DNA of 64,000 nucleotides from an uncultured Spirochaetales bacterium (GTDB lineage: Bacteria; Spirochaetota; Spirochaetia; Sphaerochaetales; Sphaerochaetaceae), in NCBI GenBank assembly GCA_949289305.1, contig CASENB010000005.1, positions 57,179 to 121,178 of the forward strand. Direction: 5' to 3'. Numbering within the stretch: the first letter of the stretch is position 1; each line of letters opens with the position of its first letter. Below the pieces are notes generated by a model. It was given only the letters and a program-made list of their open reading frames with translations, was not told the DNA's origin and did no database searches. Shown here in pieces: positions 8,798-17,201 of this stretch. A program made the position numbers and the translations under genes.

Positions 8798-10132
8798 TTA
8801 CCTAGATGCCTCATATGCAGCCTGATAGCTGTCAATCTTGTCTGCCCAAGAGTTGACGCAATCCTGAGCTGCCATATCGCCCATCATTACTGCCTGGAAA
8901 TCTGCAGTCATATCATTTGTGATAAAAGCTGAGAACTCAGGTAGCCAGTACGGGTTCTGAATCTGATAGTAGTTATCATCAGATAGATAGCTCATGTAAA
9001 GAAGCATTTCAGTGTCAGTTGCAAACCATGGCTGCTCATATACGAGAGTGTTGCATGGAACTCTTCCGACCTTCTCGCATAGTCCTCCAGTGCACTCAGC
9101 GCTGATTAACTCATTTAATAGCCAGATAGCTCCTGTATAGTCATGGTCGTCTCCCTGGTTAGTTACGCAGTATACATTCGGCTGAAGTCCGGATGCGAAA
9201 TAGTGTCCCTGGTCATTTGCAAGAACTCTAGCAGCTGCGAAATTACCGTCTCCAAGATTCTGCCTGTGCGTTACCTCTGAAGATGAGTTATGAACAATGT
9301 ATGCAGATACGCCGGAACCGAACTCAGCAACAATCTGGTCGAAGTTGTTGTTTACAGAATCTCCAGAAACCCAGTGGTTCTTATAAATATTTGCATATGC
9401 GTCCAATGCTTCAGCAAAAGCAGGATCTCTTAGGATACATTTTCCGTTCTCATCGAACCAGCTTCCGCCATATCCAAGACCGTCTGTCCATGTCCAGAGC
9501 CATGCTACTAGACTATCGTAAGGCCTAACTCCTCTTAAAGAGTAGAAATATCTTGAATTTGCAGAATCTGCAAATCTTTCGCAGTAATCAAGGAATTCTG
9601 CCTGTGTCTTTGGAGCCTCAGTAAGGCCGTACTCAGCAAAACGAGGAACGTTGTACCATGCAACTTCCTGGTTGTATGCGAATGGAATTCCATAGAGAAC
9701 TCCATCACCAAGTGTTCTCATACCGTCTAGAAGCTGCTCATCGATATACTGATATTCATCAAGCTGATCTACATAATCATCAAGAGCAAGGATTGAATCC
9801 TGTGCTGTGAATGTAGCGATATTAGAGAATCCAAGTGATACGATGTCAGGCATTGTATTTGTCATGACAGTCATCTGGAACTGATTCTGGAAGTCTGCGA
9901 AGTTGAAACTTGTGTAAATTACTTCGTACTGATCCTGTGATGCATTGAGATTGTCGATGAACTCTTCAAAATAGGCATCTGTGTCCGGATCTCCAGAGTG
10001 GTACCAGAAATTAATAACTTGTTTTCCTCCTGAAGAGCTTGTTTCAGAAGAACCGCCAGCAAAAGCCGAAGATAGAGCTACGAGCATAACCATAGCAATT
10101 ACGGCAATTGTTTTAAATGTTTTATTTTTCAT
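8798..10132 (-). CDS. Carbohydrate ABC transporter solute-binding protein (family 1)
   Basis: A 444-residue exported sugar-binding protein of the CUT1 type. The N-terminus (MKNKTFKTIAVIAMVM) is a signal peptide with a likely cleavage after SAFA, followed by a GGSSETSSSGG linker, a pattern common in spirochaetal binding proteins. The mature part begins with NFWYHSGDPDTDAYFEEF, typical of the family, and is rich in aromatic residues expected at a sugar site. It follows the two permease genes by 33 bp. From its neighbours the ligand is probably a rhamnogalacturonan or other pectin oligosaccharide. Confidence 0.9.
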   Translation of the reverse strand: MKNKTFKTIAVIAMVMLVALSSAFAGGSSETSSSGGKQVINFWYHSGDPDTDAYFEEFIDNLNASQDQYEVIYTSFNFADFQNQFQMTVMTNTMPDIVSLGFSNIATFTAQDSILALDDYVDQLDEYQYIDEQLLDGMRTLGDGVLYGIPFAYNQEVAWYNVPRFAEYGLTEAPKTQAEFLDYCERFADSANSRYFYSLRGVRPYDSLVAWLWTWTDGLGYGGSWFDENGKCILRDPAFAEALDAYANIYKNHWVSGDSVNNNFDQIVAEFGSGVSAYIVHNSSSEVTHRQNLGDGNFAAARVLANDQGHYFASGLQPNVYCVTNQGDDHDYTGAIWLLNELISAECTGGLCEKVGRVPCNTLVYEQPWFATDTEMLLYMSYLSDDNYYQIQNPYWLPEFSAFITNDMTADFQAVMMGDMAAQDCVNSWADKIDSYQAAYEASR

Positions 10133-10165
10133 ATAACCTCCAACCAGTTATACTGGATTTTTGTT

Positions 10166-11053
10166 TTAACCTTTTACAGCGCCAGCTGTTGCACCGGATG
10201 ACAAGTGCTTCTGGATAAACGCGAAGATGATAACTACAGGAACGAGAGCTACCACACATCCTGCTGCAAGCAGTCCATACTGCGTTCCAAATTCGCCCTG
10301 GAATACTTTAAGAGCAAGTGGAAGCGTGTACATTCTTCTATCGGTGATGAATGCAACTGCGTATACGTATACGTTCCATGCGTTTATAAATGCATAAGCA
10401 CCTGTAGCAACAATTGCTGGTTTCATAGCAGGAAGAAGAATTCTAAAGATGCTCTTTAACAGAGAACATCCGTCTACTTGCGCAGCCTCCTCAAGTTCGC
10501 GCGGAACCGCATTGAAGTATCCCATCATCATGAACATGCAATACGCAAGGTTCGTACAAGAACAAATAAGCACCAAGCTCCAAAGGTTGTTTATGAGCCT
10601 CAAGTTCACCATGATGGAAAAAAGAGGGATCATGAGAACAACAGCTGGAAGCATCTGCGTAATGAGCATGAGCATGTAGAAGAACCCTTTGCCCTTAAAT
10701 GTATATCTGCTCATTGCATAACCAGCTAAAAGACTTAATAGAGTTACTATGATTGTAGTAAAGACTGCAACGAAAGCAGAGTGTGCGAATGCAGAACCGA
10801 ATCCGAACTCGTTAAATAGTCTTGCATAGTTAATAAATGTCGGATGATGAGGATAATAACTTATCGGAAGAGATAGAACTTCAGTACTATTCTTTAACGA
10901 TGTGTTTATAATCCAGTAGAAAGGAAAGATCGTGACAATTAAGAAAATTGCTAGTGGAATATAAAGAGTAAGCCACCTGAAGAATAGTTCCCTTCTACGT
11001 CTTTGAATTGCTGATTTTTGCAGTTCTGTTGCAAGTGTTGTAGATGTGCTCAT
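10166..11053 (-). CDS. ABC transporter inner-membrane permease (MalG-like)
   Basis: A 295-residue CUT1 permease with about six transmembrane helices. The cytoplasmic EAA loop, which contacts the ATPase, is visible as EEAAQVDGCSLLKSIFRILLP (about residues 187-207). The start codon overlaps the stop of the preceding permease gene (ATGA). As usual for CUT1 systems, no ATPase gene is in the operon, so a shared MsmK/UgpC-type ATPase encoded elsewhere would energise it. Confidence 0.92.
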   Translation of the reverse strand: MSTSTTLATELQKSAIQRRRRELFFRWLTLYIPLAIFLIVTIFPFYWIINTSLKNSTEVLSLPISYYPHHPTFINYARLFNEFGFGSAFAHSAFVAVFTTIIVTLLSLLAGYAMSRYTFKGKGFFYMLMLITQMLPAVVLMIPLFSIMVNLRLINNLWSLVLICSCTNLAYCMFMMMGYFNAVPRELEEAAQVDGCSLLKSIFRILLPAMKPAIVATGAYAFINAWNVYVYAVAFITDRRMYTLPLALKVFQGEFGTQYGLLAAGCVVALVPVVIIFAFIQKHLSSGATAGAVKG

Positions 11054-11976
11054 GCTATATTCTTACCTACCTTTCCGACACGGATGTAAATGAAGGCAAT
11101 TACCATCATTATCAAAGTTGAGATTACAGACAGTGCTGATGCATAACCAAAGTTGGAATCTGTCTGGAACGTGTTCATAATATAAAGAGCTAACGTCGTC
11201 GTACCTCTATTAGGCCCGCCGTTTGTCAAGCTGACGATTAAGTCTACAGCATTGAAAGTCCAAATAGCCCTTAAAAGGGTAGTAATGACGATCGTATCCT
11301 TAATCATAGGGATAGTGATCTTAAACATTTGAGTCGGTGCTTTCGCTCCATCAATCTTAGCAGATTCATAAAGCTCATCCGATATGCCGGAGAGCGCAGA
11401 CATATAGCTGATTGTGAAAAATGGAATTCCACGCCATACGTTTGCGATTACAATAGAAGCCAAAGCAAGATTTCTGCTTGAAAACCATGATAGCTTAGTT
11501 TCTGTAATGTGGAACTTAACAAGCAGGTCGTTTATAACACCATATGTCTGACCTAGCATCAAGTTCCATATGATACCAACCATAAGTCCTGCAACAGCCC
11601 AAGGAACAAGTGCGAGAGCTCTGATCACTCCCCTACCCTTGAACTTACGCGTAAGTAAATAAGCTAACCAGAATCCTAAAACAGTCTGTATGGCAACAGA
11701 AACTAAAACATAGATAGCTGTAGTTCCGAGAGCCCTCCAGAAAATAGGATCTTGAGAAAAAATCGTCTTGAAGTTATCTAGCCCGATAAAATGTCTGTTT
11801 CTAGGTTGAGTTACAATGTACTGCTCCAAGCTCATTTTGAAAACATTTAGTATAGGCCAGAGCATGAAACAACAGACGAAAATAAAAACAGGAGCTAAAA
11901 GTAGATATGGAGTTGCTTTCTTTCGCATCTCTAATCTTCTCTTCTCCCTTGAAAGCGTCAGCTCGTTTTTATGCAT
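11050..11976 (-). CDS. ABC transporter inner-membrane permease (MalF/UgpA-like)
   Basis: A 308-residue CUT1 permease and first gene of the pectin operon. It has a cytoplasmic N-terminus of charged residues, about six membrane segments and the EAA loop ESAKIDGAKAPTQMFKITIP (about residues 213-232). It ends in a 4-bp overlap with the second permease gene. A promoter and an operator-like palindrome lie 50-90 bp upstream, facing a divergent GntR-family regulator gene. Confidence 0.92.
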   Translation of the reverse strand: MHKNELTLSREKRRLEMRKKATPYLLLAPVFIFVCCFMLWPILNVFKMSLEQYIVTQPRNRHFIGLDNFKTIFSQDPIFWRALGTTAIYVLVSVAIQTVLGFWLAYLLTRKFKGRGVIRALALVPWAVAGLMVGIIWNLMLGQTYGVINDLLVKFHITETKLSWFSSRNLALASIVIANVWRGIPFFTISYMSALSGISDELYESAKIDGAKAPTQMFKITIPMIKDTIVITTLLRAIWTFNAVDLIVSLTNGGPNRGTTTLALYIMNTFQTDSNFGYASALSVISTLIMMVIAFIYIRVGKVGKNIA

Positions 11977-12025
11977 ATTGCTTTCATCCTCCCTCGATTG
12001 TGCATAATGGAAACTTAAATTCCCG

Positions 12026-12039
12026 TGATGTATACATTA
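12026..12039. promoter_or_regulatory. Operator candidate 1 for the GntR regulator
   Basis: TGATGTATACATTA contains the perfect 10-bp palindrome ATGTATACAT (12028-12037). GTATAC-centred palindromes are typical of FCD-subfamily GntR operators. It overlaps the start of transcription of the pectin operon, and the identical 14-mer occurs again at 12367. Confidence 0.6.
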
Positions 12040-12065
12040 TTGTAGCACGTTTTTAATATTGTCAA
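12039..12065 (-). promoter_or_regulatory. Promoter candidate of the pectin operon
   Basis: On the minus strand TTGACA (12065-12060) and TACAAT (12044-12039) are separated by 15 bp, shorter than ideal; AATAAT at 18 bp spacing is an alternative -10. An ATGTATACAT palindrome lies immediately downstream, over the expected transcription start, where a repressor would block initiation. Confidence 0.5.
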
Positions 12066-12080
12066 ATGTTTTTTATAATA

Positions 12081-12689
12081 TTTAAACAATTTTTATATTT
12101 TTTATACTACAAATATAAAATTCATGCTCTTATTATGATAAATATTGAAATGATTTTTAAAAATTTCTTAAGATCAAGAGGATTTTAAATCAAACAAATC
12201 TAATATGATAATATGAATTTTAATGTATAAAATCAATAACAATTATTCTCTTTAGAGATGTAAAACAATAATTCTTTATATTAAAAATAGATAACAAAAT
12301 TTTTATTTAACCTTATTTCACTATTAGACAAAGTTTTTAAACAAAATAAAAGATAAAATTCAATTATGATGTATACATTAATTTCATTTTTCTATTTATT
12401 CTGCTTTATTTTGATGCAAATCGTAATATGAATCTTGTTCTTCATTCACCTATTATTAAACTGCAGCTGCTGTGACATATACCGTTTCTCAATTCAAAGT
12501 TTTCTTTATGCATAATTACTAGTAGGAAAAAACACTTTCATCCCTCCTTTTATTTGACCAGAAGCAAAGAATTCATATCTGCTTGCAAAACGTTATTCTT
12601 AAAGACATTTTTTAAGTTTAAAGTGATTGAACAGAGGAAGAAGAACTGTTGGGAATTTATAAATGATGCTGCAAGAAATCCTGTCAGGC
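12081..12689. other. Long A+T-rich regulatory gap between the pectin operon and its regulator
   Basis: About 600 bp without a credible gene on either strand. Apart from the second operator-like palindrome at 12367-12380, I see only long A+T runs, which may bend the DNA between the two palindromes. Confidence 0.5.
12367..12380. promoter_or_regulatory. Operator candidate 2 for the GntR regulator
   Basis: A second exact copy of TGATGTATACATTA, with the palindrome ATGTATACAT at 12369-12378, lies 341 bp from the first. It sits about 320 bp upstream of the regulator's own promoter. A TATGAT hexamer overlaps it, but no good -35 box accompanies that, so it may serve looping rather than a second promoter. 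Confidence 0.5.
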
Positions 12690-12719
12690 TTGTCCTGAAT
12701 GTTATTGTCTAGCTATAAT
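12690..12719 (+). promoter_or_regulatory. Promoter of the GntR regulator gene
   Basis: TTGTCC (12690-12695) and a consensus TATAAT (12714-12719) are 18 bp apart, 46 bp upstream of the start codon at 12765. Confidence 0.55.
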
Positions 12720-12764
12720 CTTATCTAAAGATTTAATATATAATTGCATCAAAGGGAGGAAAAA

Positions 12765-13412
12765 ATGAGGAAAGATAATTTACAGGATCAAGCCTATAAA
12801 GTTATCAAAGAGCGCATTATTCACGGCATCTATAAACCTGGATCGCTCTTAAAAGAGGAAGAACTTCAAACAGATCTAGGAATTAGCCGAACTCCTATAA
12901 GAGAGGCTGTAATAAGGCTTCAAAATGACGGACTCGTCGTAATAAGGCCCAAAAAAGGAATACTCGTAACAGAGATAACAATCGACATCATCAATTCAGT
13001 GTTTGAAATCAGGACTTTGCTTGAAACTTATGCAGCAAAAGAATACGGTAAATACATAGGAAAAGACAAGCTTCTTGAATTTCTGCATTATTATGAAGCC
13101 GATGATTCTTCTTTAGATGGAAACACCACAGACGAGTTCTTTGATTATGACAACGCATTTCATCTTACACTTATGAGCATAGTCGGAAATCCGTATTTTC
13201 TAAAGGCGTATGACACCATAATAGACCAGAACAACAGATTCAGAATACTCTCTGGCTTGAAAGTAGATAGATTAGTTGAAACGAAGAAGGAACATCTAGA
13301 TATTATAAAAGCCGGCCTTGAAAACAACTGGGAAAAAGCGGCGCATTATCTTGAAATCCATTTTAGAAATTCAAAGACAGCTTTATTCAACTGCCTTTTT
13401 TACAATAAATAA
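12765..13412 (+). CDS. GntR-family (FadR/FCD type) transcriptional regulator
   Basis: A 215-residue regulator. Residues 1-70 form the winged helix with the family motif GSLLKEEELQTDLGISRTPIREA; the C-terminal FCD domain carries the metal- and ligand-binding residues (D and H of YDNAFHLTL, later H residues in KEHLDI and IHFRNS). I chose ATG 12765 because GGGAGG lies just before it; an upstream TTG in frame has no such site. FCD regulators commonly respond to uronates and other sugar acids. Its divergent position and the GTATAC palindromes make it the likely regulator of the pectin operon. Confidence 0.88.
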   Translation: MRKDNLQDQAYKVIKERIIHGIYKPGSLLKEEELQTDLGISRTPIREAVIRLQNDGLVVIRPKKGILVTEITIDIINSVFEIRTLLETYAAKEYGKYIGKDKLLEFLHYYEADDSSLDGNTTDEFFDYDNAFHLTLMSIVGNPYFLKAYDTIIDQNNRFRILSGLKVDRLVETKKEHLDIIKAGLENNWEKAAHYLEIHFRNSKTALFNCLFYNK

Positions 13413-13574
13413 TTGGTTAAATAATAAGATGATTCTTTAATCGCAGGCATCTGCCTTCTCGCCCTATTTCACATTAAGAACCTAAGCCTGAAAATGCCTT
13501 TTAATGGCATTATTTGAGTTTTGCAATAAAGCAGAAACAAAAAAGAACAAATGCTGAAATCTATTAATATATGA

Positions 13575-13970
13575 TACAAGAACAGATTTGAACTGAAGGA
13601 CGAAGACTGGATAAGTTTTTACCTCAGCAGAAATTCAAACAACATACCATTTGGTTATAACGAAGGATTCATGCTTGATAGAGAAAGCATAGAACAGGGG
13701 CAATATAACAAAATCAGATCTATTGTAAGCTACACTGGAAGCAAAGAGAGCTCCAATGCCGTTATAAAACATGGAATATATGCCGAATATCTTTTCAAAG
13801 GAAACTTAGACGAGAGCATGAATCACTATCCGTCATTAATTTCAAAAATAAAGGAAAATGGTCTGAAAATTGCAGGTCCAAGTTATGAAAAGGGGCTGAT
13901 TGACGAAACAGGGAGCGAAAAAAGAAGCGAACAAGTCGTAAAAATTCTTATTCCTGTTGAGAGAAAAGAC
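13575..13970 (+). pseudogene. Remnant of a MerR/GyrI-type effector-binding domain
   Basis: From 13584 the frame reads RFELKDEDWISFYLS, then NNIPFGYNEGFMLDRE, GIYAEYLFKGNLDESMNHYP and EQVVKILIPVE. I recognise this as the C-terminal drug/effector-binding (GyrI-like) domain attached to MerR-family regulators. An in-frame TGA at 13572 precedes it, no DNA-binding head is found upstream, and the end runs into the glycerate-kinase hairpin. An internal ATG (13671) would give only part of the domain. It is best read as the surviving tail of a deleted regulator gene. Confidence 0.65.
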
Positions 13971-13972
13971 GC

Positions 13973-14007
13973 CCCCCTAAATTTGTTTTTAATCAAACTT
14001 AGAGGGG
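13973..14007 (-). terminator. Hairpin at the end of the galactarate operon
   Basis: CCCCCTAAATTTG (13973-13985) pairs imperfectly with CAAACTTAGAGGGG (13994-14007), 16 bp after the stop of the glycerate kinase gene. The following T-tract is weak (CGTCTTTTC), so termination may be partial. Confidence 0.5.
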
Positions 14008-14022
14008 TTATTACATTCAATT

Positions 14023-15159
14023 TTAAGACATTATTGCATTCTGATATCTTAAAAGATTGTCGACTGTCAGCGCCAAATCGCTCTTTGCCCTTACCTTCGC
14101 TTCTTTGTAAGGAACAGCCACTCTGTTTATGCTGAATATTCCGGTAACTCCTTCATCGTAAGCCTTTTCCACGTCGTCTCCGATATCTCCGACAAAAGCG
14201 ATTACCTTGACATTCTTCTTCTTCGATTTCCTAGCAACGCCAATAACAACCTTTCCTCTAAGGCTCTGTCCGTCTATCTTTCCTTCACCAGTATATACGA
14301 AATCAGTTCCATTAAGAAGCTCGTCGAAGTGGACAGTGTCAAGAACGGTCTCTATTCCCATCTGCAAGCGAGAACCAAAGTATGCGGCCATACCGCCCCC
14401 CATTCCTCCTGCAGCGCCGGAACCTGGGATAGATTGGACATCAACGCCGCAATCTTTCTTCATAACCTCTGCAAGAACTCTCATTTTCTCATCAAGCATC
14501 TTCACCATCGCTTCATCCGCGCCTTTCTGCGGTCCATATATTGCTGGAGCCCCCTCCGGGCCATAGAATGGGTTGTCTATATCGCACATCGTTACGATCT
14601 CTATTTTCTTCAGCCTTTCATCCATTGTTGAAGTATCAATCCTGACAACCTCATCCATGTTCTCTCCTACTGGCGTGAATTTCTTTCCATCCTTATTGAA
14701 GAACGAAACTCCGCAAGCAGATGCGAGTCCGCAAGCAGCATCATTTGTAGCAGATCCTCCAAGGCCGAGGATTATCTTGCTAACTCCTTTGCTTGCCGCA
14801 TCAAGCATAAGTTCTCCAACACCATATGTCGTAGTTTTGGACGGATCTTTTCTATCTCCTACCATAGGAAGAGCGGCAGCAGCTGCCATCTCTATCACAG
14901 CAATATTTCCAGGTAGTATTCCATAATACCCTTTCACTTTTTCTCCCGGATACGGGCCGTTTACTTCCTTATATATTTTTTCCCCTCCGACAGCTTCTAG
15001 AAAAGCGTCTACGCTACCCTCTCCTCCGTCAGCAACAGGAATGCTGATAACAGAGCAGTCCGGGTAATGTTTCAGCACTACAGACTTCATAATCTGGCAG
15101 ATTTCCGCAGAACTCATCGTCCCTTTGAATGAATCTGGAATAAGGATGACTTTCTTCAC
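14023..15159 (-). CDS. garK: Glycerate 2-kinase
   Basis: A 378-residue GarK/GlxK-family kinase that phosphorylates D-glycerate to 2-phosphoglycerate with ATP. Family marks are the N-terminal IPDSFKGTMSSAE (about residues 6-18), ADGGEGS (about 44-50), the glycine-rich GLGGSATNDAACG (about 131-143), GSGAAGGMGG (about 246-255) and the C-terminal TGEGKIDGQS (about 295-304). It is the last gene of a minus-strand group with garR and a DapA-type aldolase gene, the last step by which galactarate or glucarate carbon enters glycolysis. A strong hairpin separates it from garR. Confidence 0.93.
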   Translation of the reverse strand: MKKVILIPDSFKGTMSSAEICQIMKSVVLKHYPDCSVISIPVADGGEGSVDAFLEAVGGEKIYKEVNGPYPGEKVKGYYGILPGNIAVIEMAAAAALPMVGDRKDPSKTTTYGVGELMLDAASKGVSKIILGLGGSATNDAACGLASACGVSFFNKDGKKFTPVGENMDEVVRIDTSTMDERLKKIEIVTMCDIDNPFYGPEGAPAIYGPQKGADEAMVKMLDEKMRVLAEVMKKDCGVDVQSIPGSGAAGGMGGGMAAYFGSRLQMGIETVLDTVHFDELLNGTDFVYTGEGKIDGQSLRGKVVIGVARKSKKKNVKVIAFVGDIGDDVEKAYDEGVTGIFSINRVAVPYKEAKVRAKSDLALTVDNLLRYQNAIMS

Positions 15160-15219
15160 TTTCGGTTGACTCCTTTTTTTTTATTAGTTTTAACTAAGTT
15201 TATCATACTTATATAAAAT

Positions 15220-15241
15220 GGGGAGAAAAAAAATTCTCCCC
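15220..15241 (-). terminator. Hairpin between garR and garK
   Basis: GGGGAGAA (15220-15227) and TTCTCCCC (15234-15241) form an 8-bp stem with an A/T loop. On the minus strand it is followed by ATTTTATA, so it may terminate part of the transcripts and lower garK expression relative to garR. Confidence 0.5.
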
Positions 15242-15273
15242 CAAAATTTTTTTTCAAATATAAATGCAAGGAC

Positions 15274-16158
15274 TTATTTTACAATAGAAGTATCGCTGAT
15301 CTTCTCATAGTATTTGGCAAGTGCGCTGTGATCGTCCTTTTCGCAACCGTAAGCCTTCAATGACTGCATCATCTCCATGACTTCTCCTGTAAGAGGAACT
15401 GGCGCATTAACCGCATGTGCAGCATTAAGTGCGTTAGTAAGGTCCTTGATGTGTAGTTCAATTCTAAATCCAGGCTTATAGTTTCCTGCCATCATCATAG
15501 GAGCCTTAGCATCCATTACAGTAGATCCTGCAAGACCGCCGCGGATTGCCTGATAGACAAGTTCAGGATCAGCGCCTACTTTTTTGCTGAATGTAAGAGC
15601 CTCTGCAACTGCAGCGATATTGCATGCAACTACGATCTGGTTGGCAAGCTTTGCAATGTTTCCTGCGCCAAGACTTCCAACATATGTTACAGATCCAGCC
15701 ATCGCCTGAAGAACAGGGAGGAACTTGTCGAAATCCTCCTTCTCTCCGCCGACCATTACAGAAAGCGTTCCATCAATTGCCTTTGGCTCGCCGCCGCTTA
15801 CTGGAGCGTCTAGCATCTTGCATCCTTTCTTTGCAAGCTCCTCGCCTATTTTCTTGCTCTCAACCGGATCGATTGAAGACATGTCGATCAGCGTGAATCC
15901 AGGCTTTGCTGTCTCCGCAATACCGCCTTCGCCCAAAACAGCAGCTCTAACCTGAGGACTATTCTGCACCATAGTGATGATGACATCTACCTGCTTAGCC
16001 ATCTCAGCTCCGTTAGCTGCGCTCTTCGCACCGCATGATACGAGATCCTCAACAGCCGCCTTGTTGAAGTCGCATACTACAAGTTCGTGGCCGGCCTTAA
16101 TCAGATTTTTCGCCATTGGGCGGCCCATGATACCAAGTCCTATAAATCCAATTTTCAT
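15274..16158 (-). CDS. garR: Tartronate semialdehyde reductase (2-hydroxy-3-oxopropionate reductase)
   Basis: A 294-residue beta-hydroxyacid dehydrogenase that reduces tartronate semialdehyde to D-glycerate with NAD(P)H. Motifs are the dinucleotide fold FIGLGIMGRPMAKNL (residues 4-18), the substrate-binding DAPVSGGEPKA (about 118-128), GSLGAGNIAKLANQ with the catalytic lysine (about 157-170), and KDLTNAL (about 234-240). Sister enzymes such as 3-hydroxyisobutyrate dehydrogenase share these motifs; the neighbouring glycerate kinase and galactarate dehydratase genes decide for GarR. Its start is 9 bp behind the aldolase gene. Confidence 0.9.
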   Translation of the reverse strand: MKIGFIGLGIMGRPMAKNLIKAGHELVVCDFNKAAVEDLVSCGAKSAANGAEMAKQVDVIITMVQNSPQVRAAVLGEGGIAETAKPGFTLIDMSSIDPVESKKIGEELAKKGCKMLDAPVSGGEPKAIDGTLSVMVGGEKEDFDKFLPVLQAMAGSVTYVGSLGAGNIAKLANQIVVACNIAAVAEALTFSKKVGADPELVYQAIRGGLAGSTVMDAKAPMMMAGNYKPGFRIELHIKDLTNALNAAHAVNAPVPLTGEVMEMMQSLKAYGCEKDDHSALAKYYEKISDTSIVK

Positions 16159-16167
16159 CTTTTCCTC

Positions 16168-17067
16168 CTAGATATTATATCCATTGTCGATTAATGCTTT
16201 TCTAAGCCCTTCAAGCTGTGTTTCCGTCGAATTCTTGTTAGGCAGGAAAGGCTTTCCTAAATTCAATCCTAAAATATTTCCATAATCCTTCATCGCAACA
16301 GGGAACGAACTCTTATCCATCTGAAGCCTGATTGGATTGAGTCTGAATTGAGCTTCTAAAGAATCTTTCAAATCGCCTGCAACGAATTTATCATATATCG
16401 AACATACGAGATCAGGGATGAAATTTGCAGTACAGCATACTGCCCCTACGGCACCAAGGGCAAGGCTTGCATATATCAGAGTGTCTTTTCCGCACATGAC
16501 TTTGAAACCAATGTCCCTGTTTCTCCTGATAAACTCCTCAAGCTGAGTGACATCCCCTGAGCTGTCCTTCATTCCGATTACATTCTTCTTTTCGTGAGCA
16601 ATTCTATATACAAGATCCTGGCTCATAGCATAGCCAGTGCGTCCTGGATTGTTATATAGAAGCATCGGAGTATCTCCTAAAGCATCTGCAATTGTAGAAA
16701 GGTGCGTATAAAGCTCGTCATCGCTTGGTTTTATAAACATAGGTTGCAGAACGGAAACCGCATCAACATTGTACTTCTTTGCAACCTTTACAAGTTCGAG
16801 ACATTTTCTCGTCCTTATCTCACCTATTCCCATGTAGACAGGAATTCTACCTCTAACCTCGCTTGTAATAATGCTGAGAGCTCTTTCGTTCTCATCTTTA
16901 TCCATCATGTAAAATTCGCTATTGCTTCCGGCAGCCAATATCCCTTTCACGCCGTGATCAATCATGAAATTCACATGTTCTCTGAGCTTCTTTTCATCTA
17001 TATTCTCATTTTCATCTATAACAGTAGCTATAGGAACTACAATTCCAGAGAAAAAACTGCTATCCAT
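16168..17067 (-). CDS. DapA-family aldolase, probably for 5-keto-4-deoxyglucarate
   Basis: A 299-residue class I (Schiff-base) lyase of the dihydrodipicolinate synthase family. Visible are GSNSEFYMM (the GTTGE-like pyruvate loop, about residues 47-55), YNNPGRTGY with the catalytic tyrosine (about 137-145) and GMKDSSGD with the Schiff-base lysine (about 164-171). I start it at ATG 17067, 3 bp after a GGAGGAT site; the frame extends 11 codons upstream without one. No lysine-pathway genes are near. Between a galactarate dehydratase gene and garR-garK, it most likely cleaves 5-keto-4-deoxyglucarate to pyruvate and tartronate semialdehyde, replacing the unrelated GarL. A decarboxylating dehydratase role is possible but fits the neighbours less well. 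Confidence 0.75.
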   Translation of the reverse strand: MDSSFFSGIVVPIATVIDENENIDEKKLREHVNFMIDHGVKGILAAGSNSEFYMMDKDENERALSIITSEVRGRIPVYMGIGEIRTRKCLELVKVAKKYNVDAVSVLQPMFIKPSDDELYTHLSTIADALGDTPMLLYNNPGRTGYAMSQDLVYRIAHEKKNVIGMKDSSGDVTQLEEFIRRNRDIGFKVMCGKDTLIYASLALGAVGAVCCTANFIPDLVCSIYDKFVAGDLKDSLEAQFRLNPIRLQMDKSSFPVAMKDYGNILGLNLGKPFLPNKNSTETQLEGLRKALIDNGYNI

Positions 17068-17201
17068 ACAATCCTCCACGATCGAGAGAATATAACACAA
17101 TATCTAAAAAGTCAAATAAAATTAGAATTTTTTATAATATTTACATTTTTTTTATAATTTTATTTGATTTTATCTTTATTATATTTTAATATAAAATAAA
17201 A

